A DNA stretch of 8,625 nucleotides from Acidobacteriota bacterium (GTDB lineage: Bacteria > Acidobacteriota > Aminicenantia > UBA2199), in NCBI GenBank assembly GCA_021817755.1, contig JAKAGC010000131.1:1-8625 (forward strand), in the 5' to 3' direction. The notes below the pieces were generated by a model. That model was not told the DNA's origin and ran no database searches. It saw only the letters and a list, made by a program, of their open reading frames with translations. Positions 1 to 6,223 of this stretch are shown here, in pieces; position 1 is the first letter of the stretch; every line of letters begins with the position of its first letter. The translations under genes were made by a program, and so were the position numbers.

Positions 1-1854
1 TAATTTGTAATTTAGTCCAATTTCAAATCTTCGACCTGCTGCAGGATACCCGATGAATTCCTGGTATTCTTTATTAAATGCATTGGTTACTTTACCGAAC
101 CCATCAAGCCCCTTGATTAAAGGAACAACCACACTGAAATCAAACCTGTTAAATGAAGGATTGATTGCATCGGGTGGCCAGATAGCATAATTATAATCCG
201 GACGTTTTCCAACGTAGATCATATTTGCGGCTAATGTAAAGAGTTTGAATGAATACAGAGCAGAAATGGAAATGGTATCTTTGGGTTTCCGAATTAGGGG
301 TTGGAGTGTTTCGAGGTCTTTTGTACGGAGGTAAGTATATGATCCGGAAATTCTTAGATTTTCTAAGGGTTCCAATTGGGCTGCAAATTCTAACCCATAT
401 GTATCGACATTCTTAATATTTTGGTACTGCCCCTGGTAAGTTGTCCAATCGATGGTTTCCCATCCAATCATATCTTTGTACTTGGTATTAAAATAGGTAG
501 CACTAAAAATTACGGGCTTTGAATAGAATTCGATACCAACTTCATAGGATTTCCCTTTTTCCGGTTTCAGTTCAAAATTGGGTAATCCCCAGGGATTGAC
601 AATTTGTGAAACAAATGGAGCGAGAAAACTATGGGCATAGGATGCACGGAATTTTATTTTATTGGCTATGAGATATGAAATACCGATTTGTGGTGAAAAA
701 TTCGAGGCAGTGTCCTTGTACTTATCATAACGGATGGCTGAAGAAAATTGGAAATTTTCGAGATTCCAGGAAGCTGAAACAAACGAAGAGAAATAATTCA
801 TCTTGACATTATCTAATGTATAGCCGAGATCGGTTTTATTGGTGATTCCCTGATTTGAGTAGTCTATACCTGTGCGTAAGTTCAAACCTTTAAAGCGATT
901 GGTGGAATAGGTAACTTCTACTTCTTTGTTATCAAATTTGCTCATATAATAAGGACTCCAGATATCCTCGAGGTCGTGAAATTCATATTTACTGCCGGTA
1001 TAAGCGAGGTGAACATCAAGAGAAGATTTTTCATCGGGGCGATATGTAAAAGGAATAGCAATGATTTGATATTGCCGTTTGTATTTACGTTCAGGGGTAG
1101 AAATTCCATCATCATTGAACGGAATACCTGAGTTGGTATGACTGCCAAAAAATTGGATCCCAGTATCAATATTCTTGGTCTTGTATAGGACACGAGAAGA
1201 GAGACCTGAATTTTTAAAAACATCATTTACAACATTATCGCTGAATCGTTTGGTATTAACTGATAAAGCGATATTCCAATTTTTGATAAGGGTGGAACCT
1301 GAAAAACCGCCGGAATAAGAATTATGATTACCAAGAGAAGCTGAAAACCTTGCTGCCTCTTTGGAAGAGGTATCGATATTGATAACGCCTCCCATGGCAT
1401 CAGAACCGTAAATACTACTAAGGGGCCCGCGGACGACTTCTACTTTGTTAAGAAGTACAGGAGAGATCATTGCGAGATCGACACCATCGATACCTGAACC
1501 GTCACGCAATTTGATTCCATCCACGATATAAAGAATCTGGGATGACTTCGACCCACGTATAGAAGTGGTGGAAGATTGACCAAAAGGTCCGTTTGAAAGT
1601 GTGAGGAGTCCGGGTGTTAATTGTAAAACTTCTTTTAAGTTTTCAAAATTGAATTTTTCGATTTCCTCGGATTTGTAAATTGATACACTCTGGATTGTTT
1701 TCACAACAGGAACATTTCCAACGACTTCGACTTCTTCGGTAAAAAGTGTTTCATTTTTACCCGAATCGGATTGGCTCTCAACAGCGGTAAGAGGTGTGAA
1801 AATTAAGAGTAGTAGAAAAATGATAGATGCAAACAAACACATTTTTTTAAACAT
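1..1854 (-). CDS. btuB: BtuB-like TonB-dependent outer-membrane receptor (vitamin B12 uptake), open at left edge
   Basis: Predicted to carry cobalamin across the outer membrane using TonB energy. My translation gives 618 codons without a stop, and the codon frame coincides with base 1, so the stop lies outside the window. E. coli BtuB is about 614 residues, so the gene is probably complete or nearly so. Seen in order: signal peptide at about 1-24 (MFKKMCLF, hydrophobic run, then PLTA); TonB-box-like TEEVEVVG at 39-46; plug domain with IRGSKSSQILYIVDG at 99-113 and EVVRGPLSSIYGSDAMGG at 139-156, both hallmarks of the family; then a beta-barrel of alternating aromatic strands. The last 28 residues contain NAFNKEYQ and GYPAAGRRFEIGLNYKL, the typical C-terminal pattern of BtuB-like receptors. 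The chosen ATG has AGGAG six bases upstream; a second Met at residue 5 is less likely. The B12 substrate is inferred mainly from the cobalamin riboswitch upstream. No btuCDF or TonB gene is in the window. Confidence 0.92.
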   Translation of the reverse strand, partial: MFKKMCLFASIIFLLLLIFTPLTAVESQSDSGKNETLFTEEVEVVGNVPVVKTIQSVSIYKSEEIEKFNFENLKEVLQLTPGLLTLSNGPFGQSSTTSIRGSKSSQILYIVDGIKLRDGSGIDGVDLAMISPVLLNKVEVVRGPLSSIYGSDAMGGVINIDTSSKEAARFSASLGNHNSYSGGFSGSTLIKNWNIALSVNTKRFSDNVVNDVFKNSGLSSRVLYKTKNIDTGIQFFGSHTNSGIPFNDDGISTPERKYKRQYQIIAIPFTYRPDEKSSLDVHLAYTGSKYEFHDLEDIWSPYYMSKFDNKEVEVTYSTNRFKGLNLRTGIDYSNQGITNKTDLGYTLDNVKMNYFSSFVSASWNLENFQFSSAIRYDKYKDTASNFSPQIGISYLIANKIKFRASYAHSFLAPFVSQIVNPWGLPNFELKPEKGKSYEVGIEFYSKPVIFSATYFNTKYKDMIGWETIDWTTYQGQYQNIKNVDTYGLEFAAQLEPLENLRISGSYTYLRTKDLETLQPLIRKPKDTISISALYSFKLFTLAANMIYVGKRPDYNYAIWPPDAINPSFNRFDFSVVVPLIKGLDGFGKVTNAFNKEYQEFIGYPAAGRRFEIGLNYKL

Positions 1855-1860
1855 AATAAG

Positions 1861-1865
1861 CTCCT
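1861..1865 (-). promoter_or_regulatory. Ribosome binding site of the btuB-like gene
   Basis: AGGAG on the minus strand lies six bases before the ATG at 1854 and decides that start. It directly follows a small inverted repeat (CTATT, three-base loop, AATAG; 1876-1864 on the minus strand) whose 3' arm shares two bases with it. Folding of the leader could therefore affect ribosome access. Confidence 0.75.
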
Positions 1866-1880
1866 ATTAAAAATAGTTTT

Positions 1881-1914
1881 GAGGGCTTATATCTCCCGCA
1901 TCATACCCGCCCTC
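1881..1914 (-). promoter_or_regulatory. Leader hairpin between cobalamin riboswitch and btuB start (possible expression platform)
   Basis: On the minus strand GAGGGC (1914-1909) can pair with GCCCTC (1886-1881) across a 22-nt loop. The stem sits between the riboswitch core and the ribosome binding site. It is followed by CAAAAC and a mixed A/T stretch rather than a clean U-run, so it does not look like an intrinsic terminator. Translational control is the simpler reading. Which conformation is formed with or without ligand cannot be told by eye. Confidence 0.4.
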
Positions 1915-1949
1915 CGCAAGTATCATGCCCAAATGGGGTTAATATTTAA

Positions 1950-2125
1950 TAGGTCTTCCGACTCCCGGGGTCTTTAAAAGCCTTCCCATCCCGAATAACG
2001 GGACAGTGGCTCTGCCATTAAAGACGTTTTTCCGTTTGAATTAACTGATGACGGAACCCGGTCACGGCAGCGGGGGCTGTGGGGTTGGAACGATGATTAA
2101 TCGTTCTCCCGCTTCCCTTGAATCA
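1950..2125 (-). promoter_or_regulatory. Cobalamin riboswitch
   Basis: Read on the minus strand, the conserved blocks of the cobalamin family appear in the right order: GGGAAGC (2117-2111), then CCCCCGC (2076-2070) inside the strongly conserved B12-box region, GCCACTG (2010-2004), GGGAAGGC (1987-1980) and GGAAGACCT (1959-1951). Supporting stems are visible: GAACGAT/ATCGTTC with a 5-nt loop (2106-2088), CCCG/CGGG (2002-1990), and CTTTAA/TTAAAG closing the GCCACTG-to-GGGAAGGC arm (2023-1972). By family knowledge, adenosylcobalamin or a related corrinoid binds this RNA and lowers expression of B12 uptake or synthesis genes. It lies directly upstream of the btuB-like receptor and fits that role. 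Outer boundaries are approximate. Confidence 0.93.
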
Positions 2126-2139
2126 AACATTAAGAAATG

Positions 2140-2168
2140 ATTGTATTACGCTTCTTTATTTTTGTCAA
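2140..2168 (-). promoter_or_regulatory. Sigma-70-type promoter of the riboswitch/btuB transcript
   Basis: On the minus strand there is a perfect -35 TTGACA (2168-2163), exactly 17 bases of spacer, then TACAAT (2145-2140). Transcription would begin near 2133, only a few bases before the first riboswitch helix. That placement is what a riboswitch-controlled leader needs, and it supports both calls. Confidence 0.8.
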
Positions 2169-2370
2169 TAACGATTTTGATTATATCTCCCTATAATAGT
2201 TTACAATTGGGATGATCTTTCTTCTTATGGCATGCATTTCGAAAAAATTATTTGGATAAAGAGTATCTTATTTGATTCTTTTAGTTGAATACATGGTTTC
2301 CTTTTATTCATTCCTTTGATTATGCCATGGGGTGAGAATCAAAATTTTTCAATGAATTTGGCTTGTCTAC
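2169..2370. other. Intergenic region between divergent promoters
   Basis: Very A+T-rich DNA between the leftward btuB promoter and the rightward promoter of the 583-residue protein. I see no convincing gene. It holds a 9-bp inverted repeat, TTTGATTCT (2271-2279) and AGAATCAAA (2335-2343), and a 7-bp one, ATGGCAT (2227-2233) and ATGCCAT (2322-2328). The two pairs are interleaved, so they cannot both fold as simple stems. Either may be chance in such biased sequence. Confidence 0.5.
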
Positions 2371-2399
2371 TTGACTTTTACGTCTATCTATATCACAAT
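2371..2399 (+). promoter_or_regulatory. Probable promoter of the PATAN/SPOR-like membrane protein gene
   Basis: TTGACT (2371-2376), 17-base spacer, CACAAT (2394-2399). The -35 differs from consensus by one base, and the -10 is weaker (two mismatches). A start near 2406 would leave a 5' leader of about 28 nt containing AAGGGA at 2417-2422. Confidence 0.5.
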
Positions 2400-2433
2400 A
2401 AAACTTAAAAATATCCAAGGGAATTTGATTTGA

Positions 2434-4185
2434 ATGCTGAGCGAAAAGGGCACATTAAAAGATACTCCGCCGTTGAAACTACTCCTGACGGTATTCGAGC
2501 AGGGGTTGACGGGAATTCTTTATGTCAAAAAAGATGATACTCTTAAAGTCCTTTATTTCAGCAGAGGAAAATTGATCTGGGCAATTTCCAATTCAGAGGA
2601 TGATAAACTCGAAAATATTCTACTGGCTCGAAATGTGGTAGATCAAGATACTCTATTACGGGTTAAGAAAGAAGCTCATGTTTCGGAATCAATTGGAAAA
2701 TTGCTGGTTGAGCGGGGATTAATTACCCTTGAAGAATTGATCGATTCCTCTAAAGAGCAATTAAAACGGATTATTTTTAATATTCTTAAATGGAAAGAAG
2801 GGGGATTTCAGTTTGTAAAGGATTTGCCACCGGAACGCTTGATAAGTCTTGATTTGAATATCACGGATTTTATCGTCAATTTTATTGTAGAAGTGATGGA
2901 TATTAGTGAGATATGGAAAGCGATCGGTTCATTACAGATTGAATTAATTAAAAACCCGGATGAAGAAAAGTTATCGAGATATCAGTTATCAGAAAATCAA
3001 TACCGATTACTAAATAGTTTCGATGGTGAAATGAGGCTGGAAACGATCTTGTCACGTTACACGGGAGGACACCGGGAATCTTTACTAAAAATTATCTACT
3101 TCTTTATTATGGCAGAGCTGGTCATAAAAAAAGAATTCGAATTGAGTGATCTATCCGCTTTTGACCAGGAACGTGAAATCGATTATCTGGATGATCCGAA
3201 ACCACACCGGAAAAAAACGATTGAATTCGATATGGATATGGCAAGAGCTTTTGAGGAAGAAAACCTGGATTCGTTTCCTTCCCTTAATACGATTTCTCGT
3301 ACGAACCCGGGTGATTATGTTTTCGATGAAGAAGACGAAGGGTTTAAACGGGAAAAGAAACCTGTAAAGAAGAGAATTCAAGAAGATGAAATAATTGAAA
3401 ATGTCCATACAGACAGGTTTAAAAAACCTGTTAAAGCTCATACTCCTTCGATGTTCAATCCGGAAGAATCGATTAAGGAAGAAAAGAAAAAAGGGAAATT
3501 TCTTGCCTGGTCACTAGTACTGGTCTTTTTTATTTTTATCATAGGTGGAATAATTCTTCTTGTACTACCCTGGTTTGAGAAGGATTCGGTGGTAGATTCG
3601 ATAAAAACTAAAGAGAAAAAAGCATCTGAGATGGGCGATATCATGAAAATAGTTGAGCAAAAACCGGATTTACTCCCAACTGATACTGGGACAGGAATAG
3701 ATAAAAACACAGGAGAGACCTCAACAAAGGATGCAATATCTGAAAACAAATCTACTGATAAATCAATCGACACACAGAATAAGCCAGAAGTAAAGAAAGA
3801 TGAAAAAAAGGATGAAAATAAAGGTGAAGAAAAACCGGATACACCAATTTTATCTGGTAAAAGTGCGGATATATATTTCAAAAGCGGGAATCTGATAACT
3901 GCAGGAGATGTGTGGAGAAAGGAGCTAATGAAAGGGGGAATTAAATTCTCGATTTTGTTGGAAATGGATTGTATGAAGGAATCGGTTATGACTACATATA
4001 ATCGTTTGGAAAACAAAAAAGAATTTTTTATATTAAATAAAAAAACGAATAACAGGATTTGTTTTCTGGTTTTTTGGGGAAAATTTAAAGATCGAAAGGA
4101 TGCATCCAACAATTTAAAATATATTCCAGCATTTTTCTGGAAATTGAAAGAACCACCGGAAATAGTAGAGCTGTCATCTTATTAA
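2434..4185 (+). CDS. Single-pass membrane protein with PATAN/DUF4388 domain and SPOR-like C-terminus, function unknown
   Basis: 583 residues. Residues 1-150 look like a PATAN/DUF4388 domain: GTLKDTPPLKLLLTVFEQ, then TGILYV and KVLYFSRGKLIWAIS, followed by GKLLVERGLITLEELID and WKEGGFQF. Residues about 165-237 resemble a winged helix (ENQYRLLNSFDG, then FFIMAELVIKK). A charged, probably disordered linker (240-355) leads to one membrane helix at 357-381. KEEKKKGK just before the helix puts the N-terminus in the cytoplasm by the positive-inside rule. After a Lys/Glu/Asp/Thr-rich spacer, residues about 503-583 (IKFSILLEMDC, then ICFLVFWGKFKDRKDAS) look like a SPOR-type fold, which in known families binds peptidoglycan at division sites. 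The ATG is preceded by AAGGGA with 11-base spacing and by an in-frame TGA. The gene stands alone, with its own promoter and 198 bp before the next gene. Domain calls are by pattern only. A role linking a cytoplasmic signal to the cell wall is speculation. Confidence 0.85.
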   Translation: MLSEKGTLKDTPPLKLLLTVFEQGLTGILYVKKDDTLKVLYFSRGKLIWAISNSEDDKLENILLARNVVDQDTLLRVKKEAHVSESIGKLLVERGLITLEELIDSSKEQLKRIIFNILKWKEGGFQFVKDLPPERLISLDLNITDFIVNFIVEVMDISEIWKAIGSLQIELIKNPDEEKLSRYQLSENQYRLLNSFDGEMRLETILSRYTGGHRESLLKIIYFFIMAELVIKKEFELSDLSAFDQEREIDYLDDPKPHRKKTIEFDMDMARAFEEENLDSFPSLNTISRTNPGDYVFDEEDEGFKREKKPVKKRIQEDEIIENVHTDRFKKPVKAHTPSMFNPEESIKEEKKKGKFLAWSLVLVFFIFIIGGIILLVLPWFEKDSVVDSIKTKEKKASEMGDIMKIVEQKPDLLPTDTGTGIDKNTGETSTKDAISENKSTDKSIDTQNKPEVKKDEKKDENKGEEKPDTPILSGKSADIYFKSGNLITAGDVWRKELMKGGIKFSILLEMDCMKESVMTTYNRLENKKEFFILNKKTNNRICFLVFWGKFKDRKDASNNLKYIPAFFWKLKEPPEIVELSSY

Positions 4186-4348
4186 AATTTTCTTAACTTC
4201 AAAGTCATTATTTCTAATTTTATACTTCCTTTGATTAGAATGACATTCATTCTCTAATTTAAATTTTCCATTTCCCAATATTTATTAATTATTGAAAGTT
4301 TGATCAAATCTTTTTAGATGGGACTAATAATAAAAGAAAAAAGTTCAC
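4186..4348. other. Intergenic spacer before the efflux operon
   Basis: A+T-rich stretch separating the PATAN/SPOR-like gene from the regulator promoter. Apart from the hairpin at 4234-4258, nothing gene-like or repeated is visible. Confidence 0.5.
4234..4258 (+). terminator. Weak candidate terminator hairpin after the PATAN/SPOR-like gene
   Basis: AGAATG (4237-4242) pairs with CATTCT (4248-4253) over a 5-nt loop. Three further pairs (ATT 4234-4236 with AAT 4256-4258) are possible across a two-base bulge. The stem is A+T-rich and the following sequence (CTAATTTAAATTTT) is only loosely U-rich. It lies about 50 nt past the stop codon. It is in the right place for a terminator but would be a weak one. 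Confidence 0.25.
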
Positions 4349-4377
4349 TTGACAGTTAATTCACATTGTGATATGTT
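4349..4377 (+). promoter_or_regulatory. Promoter of the MarR-RND efflux operon
   Basis: Perfect -35 TTGACA (4349-4354), 17-base spacer, and -10 TATGTT (4372-4377) preceded by TGA, which is an extended -10 (TGn) motif. Counting the last base of the -10 as position -7 puts +1 at 4384, the first base of the MarR start codon. The transcript is therefore predicted to be leaderless. Confidence 0.75.
4361..4371. promoter_or_regulatory. Palindromic operator candidate for the MarR-family regulator
   Basis: TCACA-T-TGTGA is a perfect 5-bp inverted repeat around one central base, lying wholly between the -35 and -10 and touching the -10. Symmetry continues weakly outward around the same centre (4366): ACA at 4352-4354 mirrors TGT at 4378-4380, and A4358 mirrors T4374. 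MarR dimers typically bind such dyads, and binding here would block RNA polymerase. Autorepression is inferred. Confidence 0.55.
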
Positions 4378-4383
4378 TGTGGC

Positions 4384-4878
4384 ATGAACAAAAAAAATGA
4401 TTACGAATACATTTCCGATATGATGGAATTGTCGGAATTTTTTCACCGTGCATTTCAGGTAGCAACTGAGCGTGCACAGTTAGGAAAAACATCCGCAGTC
4501 CGTTATCAGATTTTAAAATCACTTGCACGAAAGGATAAACAGAGTTTAACGGATATATCTTATTCGTTACTGGCTAAAAAGAATGCGCTTTCGCAATTAC
4601 TTGACCGAATGGTAAATGATGGATTGATAGATCGTGTCGAAGATAAAAACGATCGTCGAAAGATTATTTTATCATTAACTGAAAAGGGGCGGGAAGTAAT
4701 TCAAGATTTTGAGAGAGCATTAATTGAAAATACGCATAAGATGAACTCGGATGTTACAGAAGAGGAAAAAAATGAATTCAGGCAAGCCTTAAAAGTAATG
4801 ATTGAGATTGTTAGAAAGAATTCAAAGAAATTCGATACTATTTTTGCAAAACATTGTGGAATTTCTAAGGAGAATTAG
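4384..4878 (+). CDS. MarR-family transcriptional regulator, probable repressor of the adjacent efflux pump
   Basis: 164 residues, slightly longer than the usual 140-150. It has the MarR winged-helix layout: an N-terminal dimer helix (about 7-33), helix-turn-helix LTDISYSLLAKKNALSQLLD at 55-74 continuing through DGLIDRV, then the diagnostic wing DKNDRRKIILSLTEKG at 87-102, and C-terminal dimerisation helices. It is a cytoplasmic DNA-binding dimer. MarR proteins often repress their own operon and release DNA on binding small phenolic or toxic compounds; the ligand here is unknown. The ATG at 4384 is the first possible start after an in-frame TGA at 4369. No Shine-Dalgarno precedes it, in contrast to the three downstream genes, and the promoter predicts a leaderless mRNA. 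A start at Met13 (4420) also lacks a Shine-Dalgarno. It is first gene of the operon, with 2 nt to the TolC-family gene. Confidence 0.9.
   Translation: MNKKNDYEYISDMMELSEFFHRAFQVATERAQLGKTSAVRYQILKSLARKDKQSLTDISYSLLAKKNALSQLLDRMVNDGLIDRVEDKNDRRKIILSLTEKGREVIQDFERALIENTHKMNSDVTEEEKNEFRQALKVMIEIVRKNSKKFDTIFAKHCGISKEN
4867..4872 (+). promoter_or_regulatory. Ribosome binding site of the TolC-family gene, inside the MarR gene end
   Basis: AAGGAG lies 8 nt before the ATG at 4881 and within the last codons of the MarR gene, so the two genes are likely translationally coupled. Confidence 0.75.
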
Positions 4879-4880
4879 TA

Positions 4881-6200
4881 ATGAGAAAAGAAATTCGATA
4901 CCTGATTGTTTCGGTTATAATATTTTTAATCTGTGCATCAGTAGTTGTGTCAGGAGAAGAAAAACTGACTTTGGATCAATTCATTACCAATGCGATTCGA
5001 GACAATGAAAGTATACGTATTGCAATGGAAGCTATTTCAGGAGCAGAAGCTAAAATCTTGGAAAGTAAAAGCCAATATTTACCACAGATCACTTTATCGG
5101 CGAATTACTCGCGTGTAAGTAATACGGGTGAACTTCAAATGCCTCTTAATGGTGAGATGAGGACATTTAAGTTTTCTACCCCCAACAATTTAAGCATGAA
5201 ACTGGGAATCTCAGAGCAGGTATTCAACTGGGGAAAAACTGCGAAAACTATTAAATTAAATGAGATTGGAACAGCTATTTCCCAGGAGAATGTGAATCAA
5301 GTTAAACTGAATATATCATATCAGTTGGTGCCAATTTTTTATGGTATTTTGTTTACAAACCAGGCGATAAAGGTTTTGGATGATACATCCAATCTTTTTA
5401 AACAGAAACTTGAGATTGCCCGTGAACGCTATAAAGTGGGTTTGGCTTCTGATTTTGATTTATCGTTGCTGGAAGTTCAAATCAGTACAATAAACAGTCA
5501 GAAACTTGATTTATTTAACAATATCCGTAAATGGAATTTGATTTATAATCGGATTGCAGGACGTCCATCAGAAGCAATATTTGAACCGGAGGGAGTGCTG
5601 GATTTCGAGGTATTCGATATTAAAACAGGAGACTTGTTAGCGGAAGCAGATGTGAACCGGGTGGATGTTAAAATCCTCGACCATCAGGATATACAGGCTA
5701 AAACCCAGGAAAAAATTTTGGAAACAAATAATAAACCAACTGTAACAGCTCTTTTGAATTATGAATTTAGAAATGGAATCATGCCTGAAATCACTAAAAT
5801 AAAAGGCACCTGGAGTGCAGTGTTGTCGGCATCTTACCCTCTTTTTGATGGGCATAAAACGCGTGCACAGGTAGCGCAGGCCCGTACAAATATTAATATT
5901 ATTGAAAAACAAAAAAATGAATTGCAAAAAACCATTGAGCTTGAGATCAAAGAGGGAATAGAAGACATTAAAACGATCGAACAAAAAATCGATATAGAAA
6001 AAATTAAGATTTCGCACGCAGAAAAAGCATTGAAAATTGCTGAAGAGCGGTTTAGAAATGGTATGATTAGTACAACAGATTTTATCGATGCCCAGACGTC
6101 ATTGGAAAATGCAAGATTGAACCATCTTCAATTAATATTTAATCATATATTGTCCCGGTATTCGATTTTCCGTTCCGTTGGACGGAGATTATGTGAATAA
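4881..6200 (+). CDS. TolC-family outer-membrane efflux protein
   Basis: 439 residues, normal length for the family. It forms the outer-membrane exit duct of a tripartite pump, as a trimer with a beta-barrel and a long periplasmic helical tunnel. A signal peptide is evident (MRKEIRYL, hydrophobic run, cleavage likely near VVVSG/EEKLT at 25). The mature protein opens with LTLDQFITNAIRDN, the standard start of an OEP domain. The family's internal duplication is visible: IARERYKVGLASDFDLSLLE (179-198) matches IAEERFRNGMISTTDFIDAQ (386-405). YPQ-like SQYLPQITLSANYS at 64-77 and SASYPLFDGHKTRAQVAQAR at 316-335 are the strand-to-helix junctions of the two halves. No lipobox Cys sits at the expected cleavage site. 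It is second in the operon and would pair with the adaptor and RND permease downstream. Expression probably follows the MarR regulator. Confidence 0.93.
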   Translation: MRKEIRYLIVSVIIFLICASVVVSGEEKLTLDQFITNAIRDNESIRIAMEAISGAEAKILESKSQYLPQITLSANYSRVSNTGELQMPLNGEMRTFKFSTPNNLSMKLGISEQVFNWGKTAKTIKLNEIGTAISQENVNQVKLNISYQLVPIFYGILFTNQAIKVLDDTSNLFKQKLEIARERYKVGLASDFDLSLLEVQISTINSQKLDLFNNIRKWNLIYNRIAGRPSEAIFEPEGVLDFEVFDIKTGDLLAEADVNRVDVKILDHQDIQAKTQEKILETNNKPTVTALLNYEFRNGIMPEITKIKGTWSAVLSASYPLFDGHKTRAQVAQARTNINIIEKQKNELQKTIELEIKEGIEDIKTIEQKIDIEKIKISHAEKALKIAEERFRNGMISTTDFIDAQTSLENARLNHLQLIFNHILSRYSIFRSVGRRLCE

Positions 6201-6223
6201 GTACCACCAAGGAGAATTTAAAC

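Noticed and set aside
942..1226. 94-codon minus-strand frame inside the btuB-like gene
   Set aside because: Lies in another frame of the same strand within the receptor barrel, whose own frame is continuous through this stretch.
1867..1926. 19-codon open frame in the btuB leader (minus strand, starting MILAEGG), a possible leader peptide
   Set aside because: No Shine-Dalgarno before its ATG and no telling residue composition; it overlaps structured leader RNA, so it is most likely chance.
2227..2328. ATGGCAT/ATGCCAT inverted repeat in the divergent intergenic region
   Set aside because: Only 7 bp and widely separated, and interleaved with the 9-bp inverted repeat so the two cannot form a common fold.
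3438..4112. 224-codon open frame on the minus strand inside the PATAN/SPOR-like gene
   Set aside because: It is wholly antisense to a gene with recognisable domains. Its product is Ser/Phe-rich and low in complexity, as expected from the reverse of Lys/Glu-rich codons, and I see no family motif.
4802..5008. 68-codon plus-strand frame spanning the MarR/TolC junction
   Set aside because: Out of frame with both genes, covers their ends, and no motif is seen.
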